Source: a virus. From it: DNA of 21,484 nucleotides. Positions 9,809 through 17,106 of the stretch are shown piece after piece. The notes beneath the pieces were generated by a model. That model ran no database searches. It was not told where the DNA came from and saw nothing but the letters and a program-made list of their open reading frames with translations. The stretch spans positions 1 to 21,484 of the IMG/VR virus record IMGVR_UViG_3300042691_018852, one strand, 5' to 3'. Within the stretch, counting starts at the first letter, position 1; every line of letters starts with the position of its first letter. A program made the position numbers and the translations under genes.

Positions 9809-11944
9809 ATGCCAGGAACGTCTACATACATTCAGGTAGCAGAATACGCACTCCTTGAGTACACATACTCATCAGAGACTATAAGCACTACACAAGCAAA
9901 AGCTTTACGCTTATACAATAACTATACTCGCGAGTATCAGTTTTTGAATAATGCACAAGCTACTGCATTAACAGGAAATGTCCTTGATTATAGCGCTGTG
10001 ATGGTCAGCAAAGAAAGTAATAAGTGGGGTTATCTTGATGTAGATAGCGTAAGTCCTATTATTTCAATAGATCCTAACATTACTGTATCTGACATATCTG
10101 CAAGTTTATCGCCTAACCTTAAATATGACAAGGTTAAACTACACTTACTTTCAGGATATGATTTTCAAGGTATTGACGGTTTAATCTTAGCTCTTAAGTG
10201 GAATCAATGGACAGCTACTGGCACAGGAGGCACACCTTTTACAGCAGGTGCTCAGGTATATCTTAAAGGCGATCCTCAGGTTAAATTTAGTCTTGTGCCT
10301 TTCTTCTTAGGTGATAGGTTATATGACAGATACATTGAGTTTAAGATCCCTTCTTTAGCAGAAGTCAACTTTGACTTCTGGAACTCACCAATTGCGCCAA
10401 ATACTTTTGGTTTTCAGTATACATTCAATAATACAGGTTTCTTACAAGAAGGCCAGATAAATGTTAGTCTATATGAAATTACGACTACACAAATTGAAAA
10501 TGGCAACCGTTATTTCATAACAGGAAATTACTATGAAACCTCTTTTAACCAAGCTGACTTATATTCTTACATATCAGCAGTAGTTAGAGAAAATCCTGAA
10601 TTTGATTACATCGAGTACTTTCCTACATGGAATGGAGAGTTCATGGAAGATTACATTAACTTGCTGAATGAGGCAGGCGGTGATTGGGCGGTTGTAAACC
10701 AAATAGAAGTTTATGAACAATTAGGACCAGCTTTCTTAAATACTTTCAGTATGACATCTTTGCAGACTACTGCACTTAATGCACCAGTTGCTTTTAGACC
10801 TATCATACGAAATGCATCACTTGCTATAACCTTTACAATTGAATATACAATGCGTTTGTTAAACAAAGCAAACGGGCAAGAAATTGTTAGAAAAGCTACA
10901 TTTACTTCTAATGAGCCGAAGAAATACGGTGCTCAAATTCAAAAGATAAATGTTCTTGAAGGGTATCGTCCAGTAAAAGTTTACAACAAGATCGTAAAAG
11001 TTTCCGAGGCGGATGTAGAAACCAGTGTTCAATATGTTGGGACTCCAACCGTTATGACACAGAATGTATATGTTAATTCATACTACGATGTAAATTACAT
11101 TAGTGTAGATAGTACTACCGATATTGGAAGTATACCTGGCGGAGTAGGTCAAACTGTGTTTCCTCAAGGTATGAACACTATATTCATAAACAAGTTTGAT
11201 AACTACGTTAAGTTTAAGATCTTTACCAAATCTGCTGATAAGAAACAAAATGTTTCTCTTAATCTATCATCTAACGGTATGAACATTAAACTTGCGTTTA
11301 TACTAGATGATGAAAGCAAGATATACATTGATCCTACTCAAGATCAAGCAGCAGCTGATCCTGGAGCGGGTGAAGTTCTCTTTAGAATAGACGATAGTAT
11401 TTCAACAAAACTTCTCGGTGGAAAACAGAGAGAATACTATATTGTGAATAAGAATGATAAAGGAGATGAGGTTTTAATTTATTCTGGTAAATTTGCTAAC
11501 CAATCAGAAAGATCTAAGATAACTAGAAATCAAACTTCATCTATGTTATCTTCTTTACAACAGCAGGTTCAATCTTTATCTAACACAAGTAATACTCTTG
11601 TAAGTACTGTATCTACCGCGGCAGCAGCAACTACACAAGGAACTACATCTAATGAAACTCTTGCTGCGTCGCAAGCAAGTCAGATATCACAAGCACAGCA
11701 ATCTTTAAGTTATGTTGCTTCAACTTCATCAGGTTTAACAAACGCACTTAACCAAGCAGCTAACAATGACAAAGGCGGTAAAGCACTTAATCTTGTAGAT
11801 GTACCAGGAATAACACAAAATCTTAGTAGCAACATTAACAATGCAATTACTCCTAACGTAGTTAAACCGTCAGAACCTAGTACAGAAGTTACACCGCAAA
11901 GCGTATCTTCTTCTGCTATAAAAAAGAAAAAACCTAAATTATGA
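9809..11944 (+). CDS. Virion-type structural protein of unknown role
   Basis: This is a 711-residue protein. Residues 1 to about 560 look beta-rich and soluble, with many Tyr, Asn, Thr and Phe residues and no signal peptide or membrane helix. From about residue 565 the composition shifts to Ser/Thr/Gln/Ala/Asn-rich low complexity, interpreted as a flexible or helical tail. It ends in a basic cluster, KKKKPKL. It begins 12 bases after the coiled-coil gene and overlaps the following tail-tube-like gene by ATGA, so the two are probably made together. That coupling suggests a tail or baseplate component, perhaps one contacting the tube. I recognise no named family. The low-complexity C-terminus could be a linker or an assembly tail. 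Confidence 0.7.
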   Translation: MPGTSTYIQVAEYALLEYTYSSETISTTQAKALRLYNNYTREYQFLNNAQATALTGNVLDYSAVMVSKESNKWGYLDVDSVSPIISIDPNITVSDISASLSPNLKYDKVKLHLLSGYDFQGIDGLILALKWNQWTATGTGGTPFTAGAQVYLKGDPQVKFSLVPFFLGDRLYDRYIEFKIPSLAEVNFDFWNSPIAPNTFGFQYTFNNTGFLQEGQINVSLYEITTTQIENGNRYFITGNYYETSFNQADLYSYISAVVRENPEFDYIEYFPTWNGEFMEDYINLLNEAGGDWAVVNQIEVYEQLGPAFLNTFSMTSLQTTALNAPVAFRPIIRNASLAITFTIEYTMRLLNKANGQEIVRKATFTSNEPKKYGAQIQKINVLEGYRPVKVYNKIVKVSEADVETSVQYVGTPTVMTQNVYVNSYYDVNYISVDSTTDIGSIPGGVGQTVFPQGMNTIFINKFDNYVKFKIFTKSADKKQNVSLNLSSNGMNIKLAFILDDESKIYIDPTQDQAAADPGAGEVLFRIDDSISTKLLGGKQREYYIVNKNDKGDEVLIYSGKFANQSERSKITRNQTSSMLSSLQQQVQSLSNTSNTLVSTVSTAAAATTQGTTSNETLAASQASQISQAQQSLSYVASTSSGLTNALNQAANNDKGGKALNLVDVPGITQNLSSNINNAITPNVVKPSEPSTEVTPQSVSSSAIKKKKPKL

Positions 11945-12486
11945 TTCTTACTTCCAAAAGTAATAACTTCATAGTAAGATTTAATCGTGGGTGGTTTTAC
12001 CCTTCAATTGTAGAGAGGTATGAGACGTATCTTAAAAGATTACCTATACCTTACCAGAATCTGCATGATTATATGACGGCAAGTATACAAGCATGTACTT
12101 TCCCAGCGCTTACAGCTGAACCGGTTGAACAGATTTTATACGAAGATAACTATACATCAAAAGGTGGTTTAAGATTAGAGCGCTACTTGTCTCGTGATTT
12201 TAACTTAACATTCAAGTTATATGAAGGTTACATAAATTACTGGGTAATGTTCGATATGTTTAGAGCTTTTTATGATTTAGACAACAAGGAAAAATTCTTA
12301 CCTGATGTAACTATATCTTTTCTGGACCAAACTGGCTTTGAGTTTATTGCGGTTGAATTGCATCAAATAGTAATGACTTCAATATCTGAACTTGAACTCA
12401 ACTACTCTTCTAACACTGCGGAGTTCAAAAACTTTAATATGAACTTCAAGTATAACTACATTAAGATTGCGAAGAGGTTACAATAA
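11941..12486 (+). CDS. Tail-tube-fold protein (T4 gp19-like)
   Basis: This is a 181-residue protein. By eye it follows the order of T4 gp19 elements. An ACTFPAL segment near residue 52 resembles the ATALPAG region of gp19. The block with SRDFNLTFKL then matches its DDWTVTV strand. The C-terminal SELELNYSSNTAEFKNFNM matches GELQLDWDSNNEIQTFEV. In T4, gp19 forms the inner tube of the contractile tail, and related folds occur in the baseplate hub proteins gp48 and gp54. The length is close to gp19 (163 residues). Translation is coupled by ATGA to the 711-residue upstream gene. I am fairly confident of the fold, but less sure whether this is the main tube protein or a baseplate/tail-completion paralogue. 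Confidence 0.6.
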   Translation: MILTSKSNNFIVRFNRGWFYPSIVERYETYLKRLPIPYQNLHDYMTASIQACTFPALTAEPVEQILYEDNYTSKGGLRLERYLSRDFNLTFKLYEGYINYWVMFDMFRAFYDLDNKEKFLPDVTISFLDQTGFEFIAVELHQIVMTSISELELNYSSNTAEFKNFNMNFKYNYIKIAKRLQ

Positions 12487-12487
12487 A

Positions 12488-12496
12488 GATATATAG
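12488..12496 (+). promoter_or_regulatory. Candidate phage promoter motif GATATATAG
   Basis: This is the second copy of the GATATATA core, in the 28-base gap after the tail-tube-like gene and about 19 bases upstream of the ATG at 12515. The match to the copies at 3000 and 19858 is exact over eight bases. A promoter role is inferred. Confidence 0.3.
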
Positions 12497-12514
12497 AAAA
12501 AGAAAATTTGAACA

Positions 12515-12844
12515 ATGCAATCATTTAGAGAATTTAAAGACCCTTCTTTCAAGCCTATCTTTGAAAGCTATGAAGTAGACCATCTTAGCGAAGCAGAGGT
12601 TAAAGAAGCAGAAAGAGTTTACAAAGAGTTGTCTGAACATATCAAGAAGCACGGATTTGAAGGTCTTGACGAAGGTCTTTTAGGAACTATCGTTGGCGGT
12701 CTTGCTGGGTTTGTGATTGGGCCAGCTGTTGGTAAAATCATCGCAAACGCGCTTGGGGTTGAACGAGGTATTCTCTATGATATGTTTACATCAAGATTGG
12801 TTTCTGCCGCTCTTGGAGCAAGCATCGCTAAAAACCTGACATAA
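12515..12844 (+). CDS. Small glycine-zipper protein with capsid-targeting-like N-terminus
   Basis: This is a 109-residue protein. It begins MQSFREF, like the MKxxxEF start of T4 capsid-targeted internal proteins. It has two possible prohead-protease sites of the form (I/L)xE: IFE before Ser18 and LSE before Ala27. Residues about 27-50 are a charged helix. Residues 54-109 are hydrophobic and carry Gly57, 61, 65, 69 and 73, a perfect GxxxG ladder, followed by a second apolar stretch near 94-107. Glycine zippers pack membrane helices and are found in pore-forming and membrane-inserting proteins. I infer a packaged protein that may act on the membrane, for example during DNA entry. A plain membrane protein is the alternative. 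Its stop overlaps the next gene's start (TAATG). Confidence 0.7.
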   Translation: MQSFREFKDPSFKPIFESYEVDHLSEAEVKEAERVYKELSEHIKKHGFEGLDEGLLGTIVGGLAGFVIGPAVGKIIANALGVERGILYDMFTSRLVSAALGASIAKNLT

Positions 12845-13503
12845 TGATATTTGGAGTAGACTTCTCAATTAAGTCTCCTGCTGTCTGTATTAGATATACT
12901 GACGGAACCCTTGATTTTTTATCGTTCCCACGAACTGATGTAATCAAAGAAGATCTGGAGATTACACTTAACGCATGTGACGTTCTTGTTACAAAATTAC
13001 AAAAAGAACCATCCCTTCCCAAAACTGCAATCTTGACTGAAAGAGAGCGTTCGTCTTTAAATGATAGCTGGATGGAAGTATCCGCAATCATGGAAGCAAT
13101 CAAAGAATGTGAAGATGATTGCATTGAAAAATGGGCAATAGAAGGTTTTTCTTTTGCTTCTACTGGGAACCGACTTGCTCAGCTAAGCGGATATCAATGG
13201 CTACTACGCCATGACTTGTCAATTACATTCGGTCTAAAAGCCGAGGACATGTGGGTATTTGCTCCCATGACTGTTAAAGCAACCGCTGGTAAAGGCAACT
13301 TCAAGAAAGAACAAATGATAGATGCTTTTTTAGCAGAAGAAGACCCTGGTTTAAGAGAACACCCTTTTTGGCAAAAGATCACAACTGACCCTAGTTCATT
13401 TCAGAATAAAAAGGGTGCCTGGCTAAAACCTATAGATGATATCATTGACAGTTATTGGATATTAAGAACCCTTGAGAAGCATATGAATGTTTCTCAAAAC
13501 TAA
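12844..13503 (+). CDS. RuvC-like Holliday junction resolvase (RNase H fold)
   Basis: This is a 219-residue protein. It starts with the RNase H-fold strand MIFGVDFSIKSPAV, in which Asp6 would be the first catalytic acid. Glu100 lies in a hydrophobic strand (WAIEGFSF) and is the likely second acid. Near the C-terminus DDIIDSY supplies Asp198/199 and Asp202, in the position of the RuvC HDxxDA motif. A TAGKGNFKKEQM segment at about 147-158 resembles the Gly/Lys region RuvC enzymes use near the junction. Such enzymes cut four-way DNA junctions. In T4 this task belongs to the unrelated gp49, so a RuvC-type enzyme may replace it here, resolving recombination and replication intermediates before packaging. 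The gene lies close to the SSB/UvsY/UvsW set. Another RNase H-fold nuclease role cannot be excluded. Confidence 0.75.
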   Translation: MIFGVDFSIKSPAVCIRYTDGTLDFLSFPRTDVIKEDLEITLNACDVLVTKLQKEPSLPKTAILTERERSSLNDSWMEVSAIMEAIKECEDDCIEKWAIEGFSFASTGNRLAQLSGYQWLLRHDLSITFGLKAEDMWVFAPMTVKATAGKGNFKKEQMIDAFLAEEDPGLREHPFWQKITTDPSSFQNKKGAWLKPIDDIIDSYWILRTLEKHMNVSQN

Positions 13504-13564
13504 TAGAGGAAGGTTGTATATAAGTAATAAGGATAACTATATTACAAATTAAAAAGTTCATCTA

Positions 13565-13849
13565 ATGTCATCAAATGAAACACAAAATGTAGACTTTGCC
13601 TTTACAGCAGAAGAAACTCAAAAGATTCAACGTCTAACTACAGAGTATCAACGTATAAGCAAAGAAGCTCTTAGAGTTCAACGAGCAATAGAAATCGCTG
13701 AGCGTGAACTTGCGCTGGTTATTAATGAAGCAGAAAAAGTAAAAGCGGAAGAAACATCTCTCTTTGAAGAAATGGCTGTTAAATACGACCGCGATATGAA
13801 AACTCTTCAAAACATTGCTGCTAACCAAATCTTAACCGGCGAGATATGA
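13565..13849 (+). CDS. Small coiled-coil protein, function unknown
   Basis: This is a 94-residue, strongly charged protein rich in Glu, Lys, Ala and Leu. From about residue 15 to 85 it reads as one or two long helices with heptad-like spacing, suggesting a coiled-coil hairpin. There is no cysteine, membrane segment or catalytic motif. A 61-base AT-rich gap precedes it, with no Shine-Dalgarno sequence before the ATG. Its stop overlaps the start of the oxygenase gene by ATGA. Because the oxygenase also begins with a charged helical extension, the two products may interact. I do not recognise the family. Confidence 0.6.
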   Translation: MSSNETQNVDFAFTAEETQKIQRLTTEYQRISKEALRVQRAIEIAERELALVINEAEKVKAEETSLFEEMAVKYDRDMKTLQNIAANQILTGEI

Positions 13850-14706
13850 GGGATAGTCTACAACAGCATTGGCAAAATATATGTAAAGCGGTTGCAGAAG
13901 ATAAACCTAAAGATGAAGTCTTAAAGACCGTCTATGATTCTCTAACAGACATAGAGATTGAAATGGGTTGGCTAGACGAAAGAAGACAAGATGCAGAAGA
14001 ATCTTTCAGCAATCTTCTTAAAGACTTTGAGGCTGTTACTCAGAAGAAGAATGTTGAAGAAGAGAAGAATGACAAAGAAGAAAGTTTTTACATTCATAGC
14101 AATTATCCGCTAATCTTTTCAAAAGATAATTTCTTATCTTCTGAAGAATGCCAACATATCATAAACATTTCTCAAGAACATTTAAAAGAGGCTACAATCT
14201 ATAACGAAAATACGGGTAAAGATGAAGTAAGTGATTATAGAAAATGTAAAGTATGTTACTTTATGCACGATCACGATGAAATCATTACCAACATTGTTGA
14301 AAGAATATCAAATGTAGTTTCAGTGTCACCTATTAGAGCTGAAAGAGTACAAATAATATCTTACGACGAAAACGATTACTTTGGCTATCATACCGATGCT
14401 TTTGATCTAAATGACATTAACATGCAAGATGGCGGACAAAGGATCTTTACCACAATGGTTTACTTAAACAACGTAGAAGAGGGTGGCGAAACTCACTTTA
14501 AGTTGCTGAATATAACCGTTGAGCCACAAGAAGGAAGACTTCTTATTTTTAGAAATTGCTTAAAAGGAAGTAATGCGCAAAACCCACAAACACTTCATGC
14601 AGGATTACCTGTAACAAAAGGAAAGAAGTATGCTATGAACATTTGGTATCGAGAAAATGTTCGCAGTGAATATGCACATTTATTAGAAAATGCAAGAACT
14701 ATTTAA
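13846..14706 (+). CDS. 2-oxoglutarate/Fe(II) oxygenase, prolyl-4-hydroxylase type
   Basis: This is a 286-residue protein. Residues 1-80 are a charged helical extension. Residues about 85-270 are a double-stranded beta-helix oxygenase domain. The iron ligands are visible as HTD (His182, Asp184) and distal His251 in TLHAGLPVTKG, with Lys260 or Lys261 about ten residues later as the expected 2-oxoglutarate-binding lysine. The spacing and the NIWYRE ending fit the prolyl-4-hydroxylase branch, which hydroxylates proline using O2, Fe(II) and 2-oxoglutarate. Related oxygenases are frequent in T4-like marine phages, mostly with unknown substrates. The same phage encodes a collagen-like segment with Y-position prolines at 3128-3226, a possible substrate. 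That link is inference. The gene overlaps the coiled-coil gene by ATGA. Confidence 0.85.
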   Translation: MRDSLQQHWQNICKAVAEDKPKDEVLKTVYDSLTDIEIEMGWLDERRQDAEESFSNLLKDFEAVTQKKNVEEEKNDKEESFYIHSNYPLIFSKDNFLSSEECQHIINISQEHLKEATIYNENTGKDEVSDYRKCKVCYFMHDHDEIITNIVERISNVVSVSPIRAERVQIISYDENDYFGYHTDAFDLNDINMQDGGQRIFTTMVYLNNVEEGGETHFKLLNITVEPQEGRLLIFRNCLKGSNAQNPQTLHAGLPVTKGKKYAMNIWYRENVRSEYAHLLENARTI

Positions 14707-14761
14707 TTGTTAATGAATAAATATATCAATACTAATTGCTACTAACAGAACTTAAAGATAA

Positions 14762-14786
14762 GTGCAAACTTCGGTACAAGTTTCAC
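14762..14786 (+). promoter_or_regulatory. Stem-loop in the leader of the gp32-like gene
   Basis: The left arm GTG-C-AAACTT pairs with AAGTTT-CAC, giving nine base pairs with one bulged C and a six-base loop CGGTAC. It lies about 110 bases upstream of the SSB start, in the longest intergenic stretch of the window (14707-14896). No T-run follows, so it is not an intrinsic terminator. T4 gp32 represses its own mRNA by binding a folded 5' leader; a similar role is possible but not shown. A weaker hairpin (GTTTG at 14825, CAAAC at 14839) follows. AATAAATA at 14716-14723 is one mismatch from the T4 late box TATAAATA. Confidence 0.45.
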
Positions 14787-14896
14787 AAAATAAAGCTGAA
14801 AGAACTAATGTTAAACTAAAGATCGTTTGGTAAAAGTTCAAACACAGTTAAAGTACCTTATAGAATTAAAGAATAACTTAAAAACCTAAAAGAAAA

Positions 14897-15835
14897 ATGG
14901 AAAATCTAAATGACATCTTCAATCTTTCTCTAGACGACTTTAAAGAGCCAGAGAAAAAATCAAGTAACATCTTCAAGCCTGAAGCAAAATCCGGTAAAGA
15001 CGGAGTCTATAAAGCAGTTGTGCGCTTCTTGCCTTGGCACAAAGACGTTAAAAAGTCTGTAATGAAAAAGTGGTCTTGTTGGTTGACAAACCCTGCCACT
15101 AATGAATCAAAGATGGTTGACTGCCCATCGACAATTGGTCAAAAATCTGTCCTACAAGATTTATTTTGGAAGTTTAAGAAATCTGACAGCGTTGCTGAGC
15201 AGAAACTTGCTGACAACTTCTCACGTCGTCAAAGATTCGCTGCATTAGTGCAAGTGATTAAAGATGACAATGCACCTGAGAATGTTGGGAAAATCATGGT
15301 ATGGCCTTTTGGTACCAAAATCTATAACAAACTACAAGCTGAAATGAAGCCTGAGTTTGGTAAACCACATATCCCATTCGACTTGTTCGAAGGAAAACCT
15401 TTCCTCGTTCACGTATCAATGGTTGCAGGTTACAATAACTATGATAACTGCCGTTTCTTAGATGAGAAATTGCCTATCACAATTGACGGAAGTCAAATGC
15501 AAAAAACTCAAGAAGACTTGACAAAAATCAAGGCTTTCTTAGAGACTTCTCCTGATTTAAATGTTTATGATTACCAAGAATGGGATCAGCTTACGCAAGA
15601 TTTCGTTAACGGTGTAATTACTAACACTGTGCCGGGCGGAAGAATGGTAGGAAAAATCGAAGAGACTAATCGCAAGGCAGCACCTGCACCAGTAGCTTCA
15701 ATAACCGAAGAACCTGTAGTTGCTCCTCAGAAGTCTGAATCTTCACTCCCTGACCTATCATCAGATATTGGTGGGTTAAACATGGATGATTTTAATGATT
15801 CAAGCTTTGACGATGAGTTATACGCATCCCTCTAA
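14897..15835 (+). CDS. 32: Single-stranded DNA-binding protein (T4 gp32-like)
   Basis: This is a 312-residue protein, close to the 301 of T4 gp32. Matching blocks include AVVRFLP (T4 AVIRFLP), VIKDDNAPENVGKI (T4 VVKDPAAPENEGKV), FGTKIYNKL (T4 FGKKIWDKI), and AGYNNYDNCRFL (T4 SGFSNYDESKFL). The C-terminal tail ends in an acidic, Ser/Asp-rich segment, as in gp32, where it recruits replication and recombination partners. It coats single-stranded DNA at forks and during strand exchange. Two oddities stand out. The T4 zinc site (His64, Cys77, Cys87, Cys90) is not preserved, as only Cys61 and Cys76 are present in that region. The basic N-terminal cooperativity motif of T4 is replaced by an acidic start (MENLNDIF). 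It has its own leader and downstream terminator. Confidence 0.92.
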   Translation: MENLNDIFNLSLDDFKEPEKKSSNIFKPEAKSGKDGVYKAVVRFLPWHKDVKKSVMKKWSCWLTNPATNESKMVDCPSTIGQKSVLQDLFWKFKKSDSVAEQKLADNFSRRQRFAALVQVIKDDNAPENVGKIMVWPFGTKIYNKLQAEMKPEFGKPHIPFDLFEGKPFLVHVSMVAGYNNYDNCRFLDEKLPITIDGSQMQKTQEDLTKIKAFLETSPDLNVYDYQEWDQLTQDFVNGVITNTVPGGRMVGKIEETNRKAAPAPVASITEEPVVAPQKSESSLPDLSSDIGGLNMDDFNDSSFDDELYASL

Positions 15836-15850
15836 TAAAGGTACTAATGG

Positions 15851-15882
15851 AAACGAGAGGGATAACCTCTCGTTTTCTTTTT
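15851..15882 (+). terminator. Rho-independent terminator after the gp32-like gene
   Basis: AAACGAGAGG pairs perfectly with CCTCTCGTTT around the loop GATAA, a ten-base-pair stem, followed by the T-rich run TTTTCTTTTT. It starts 16 bases after the SSB stop codon, so it would end a transcript carrying the SSB gene. It also implies that the true start of the downstream primase lies after it. Confidence 0.85.
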
Positions 15883-15932
15883 CTGATAAGAGTAAAACAG
15901 TTACGACTGAAGAACTTGGACAGAAAGTAAAG

Positions 15933-16931
15933 ATGTCATTACAAAACATCTTAAATAATCGTTTTGACCATTATGAAAAACGAACGATTGACCCTAAACA
16001 TGGCCGACTAAATTTTGCTTGTCCTTACTGCGGAGATTCTTATCACGATACTCACAAGAAACGCGGTAACATATACACAGATAAAGGATTTTACTTTAAG
16101 TGCTATAACTGTGGTAAGTATCGCGGAATCTTAGGTTTCTTACGAGACTTTAAAGTTGATGTTTCTGCTGATGAAATTGTTCTAGCTAAAGAACTTGAAA
16201 AGTTTGCGCCTGCAATGATACGCAATGTAGATCCGATGGTATTTCTTGACCATCAGAATCTTATCAAGCATGCAATAGAACGTGAAGAGATTGAACGCAA
16301 GTATAAATTGGTTCCGTTAGATCGTAGTAAGATATACATTTATTTGCAGAAAAGGCTACAACCTGATATGACTAAGTTTTCTTGGAATGAAGAAAAGCAA
16401 CAGCTTTACATATTTCATTTAATTCCTAACACAACTAAAGTGCTAGGATATCAAATCAGAAACTTTAAGTATCAGCCTAAGTATATGACCTGGAAACTTT
16501 CTAAGATATACGAAGACTTTAATTTGGAAGTGCCTGAAGAAGTTTATGAAATAGATGATATCTCAACAGTGTTTGGCATACTTACACTTGACTTTTCAAA
16601 ACCCGTAACAGTTTTTGAAGGTCCGTTGGATTCTTTCTTGTTTAAGAATGCTGCTGCTACTTGTTCATCAAACATAGATTTTCCAATAGAACTTGGAACT
16701 CTTCGTTATATGTATGACTGCGATAAAGCAGGAAAGACTGCTGCTATGGAAAAAATGCAAAAGGGTACACCTGTTTTCCTGTGGAGAAAACTTCTTGCTG
16801 ACACAGGTATACAAACTATAAATAAAATGGACTTAACCGACTTCTTAGTTTATTGCAAAAGAAAAGGGATCAGGCCACCGAGATTAGGAAACTACTTTTC
16901 AAATAATCGTTATGATATTTATGACATCTGA
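15933..16931 (+). CDS. 61: DNA primase (T4 gp61-like), zinc finger plus TOPRIM
   Basis: With the ATG at 15933 the protein has 332 residues; T4 gp61 has 342. A zinc-binding domain is visible as CPYCGDS at about residues 29-35 and CYNCG at about 56-60, in the same order as CPVCGDS and CYNCN of T4 gp61. A TOPRIM-type catalytic core follows, with EGPLDSF (Glu, Asp) and MYDCDKAGK further on, the acidic motifs that bind Mg2+ in primases. It makes RNA primers for the lagging strand. The frame is open upstream to an ATG at 15786, but that would overlap the SSB gene by 50 bases and run through the terminator, so I prefer the internal ATG; a start at 15813 is possible. The product probably works with a phage helicase encoded elsewhere. 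Confidence 0.88.
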   Translation: MSLQNILNNRFDHYEKRTIDPKHGRLNFACPYCGDSYHDTHKKRGNIYTDKGFYFKCYNCGKYRGILGFLRDFKVDVSADEIVLAKELEKFAPAMIRNVDPMVFLDHQNLIKHAIEREEIERKYKLVPLDRSKIYIYLQKRLQPDMTKFSWNEEKQQLYIFHLIPNTTKVLGYQIRNFKYQPKYMTWKLSKIYEDFNLEVPEEVYEIDDISTVFGILTLDFSKPVTVFEGPLDSFLFKNAAATCSSNIDFPIELGTLRYMYDCDKAGKTAAMEKMQKGTPVFLWRKLLADTGIQTINKMDLTDFLVYCKRKGIRPPRLGNYFSNNRYDIYDI

Positions 16932-17106
16932 TGAAATAGGACTTGATGAATTTGAAAAGTTAAGAGGCCTGATTAAATTTGACATAAAGCAGGAAAACCC
17001 AAATGTAACAATAGACATGGGAACTCCTGTAAGAAAAAAGAAACTTGAAATTATTGTAAGAAATGGAAAACAGCGCGGAAATACCGGCACAGCAAAGCTC
17101 TTCTAA
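16921..17106 (+). CDS. Small ORF between primase and UvsY-like gene
   Basis: This ORF encodes 61 residues from the ATG at 16921, or 64 from 16912. The first half is acidic (MTSDEIGLDEFEKL) and the second is basic, with KKKLEIIV-type strands. It overlaps the primase end by about 11 bases and the next gene's start by 44 bases. It would fill an otherwise empty 131-base stretch in a region with almost no intergenic DNA, which is the main argument that it is real. I recognise no family. The long overlap with the next gene is a reason for doubt. Confidence 0.45.
   Translation: MTSDEIGLDEFEKLRGLIKFDIKQENPNVTIDMGTPVRKKKLEIIVRNGKQRGNTGTAKLF

Noticed and set aside
12828-13124. 98-residue minus-strand ORF
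   Set aside because: It is antisense to the RuvC-like gene, whose catalytic residues and overlap with its neighbour show that the + strand is coding.
14713-14745. Ten-codon mini-ORF in the SSB leader, a possible leader peptide
   Set aside because: It is too short to judge, has no ribosome site, and lacks a codon run that would suggest attenuation; chance occurrence is likely in AT-rich DNA.
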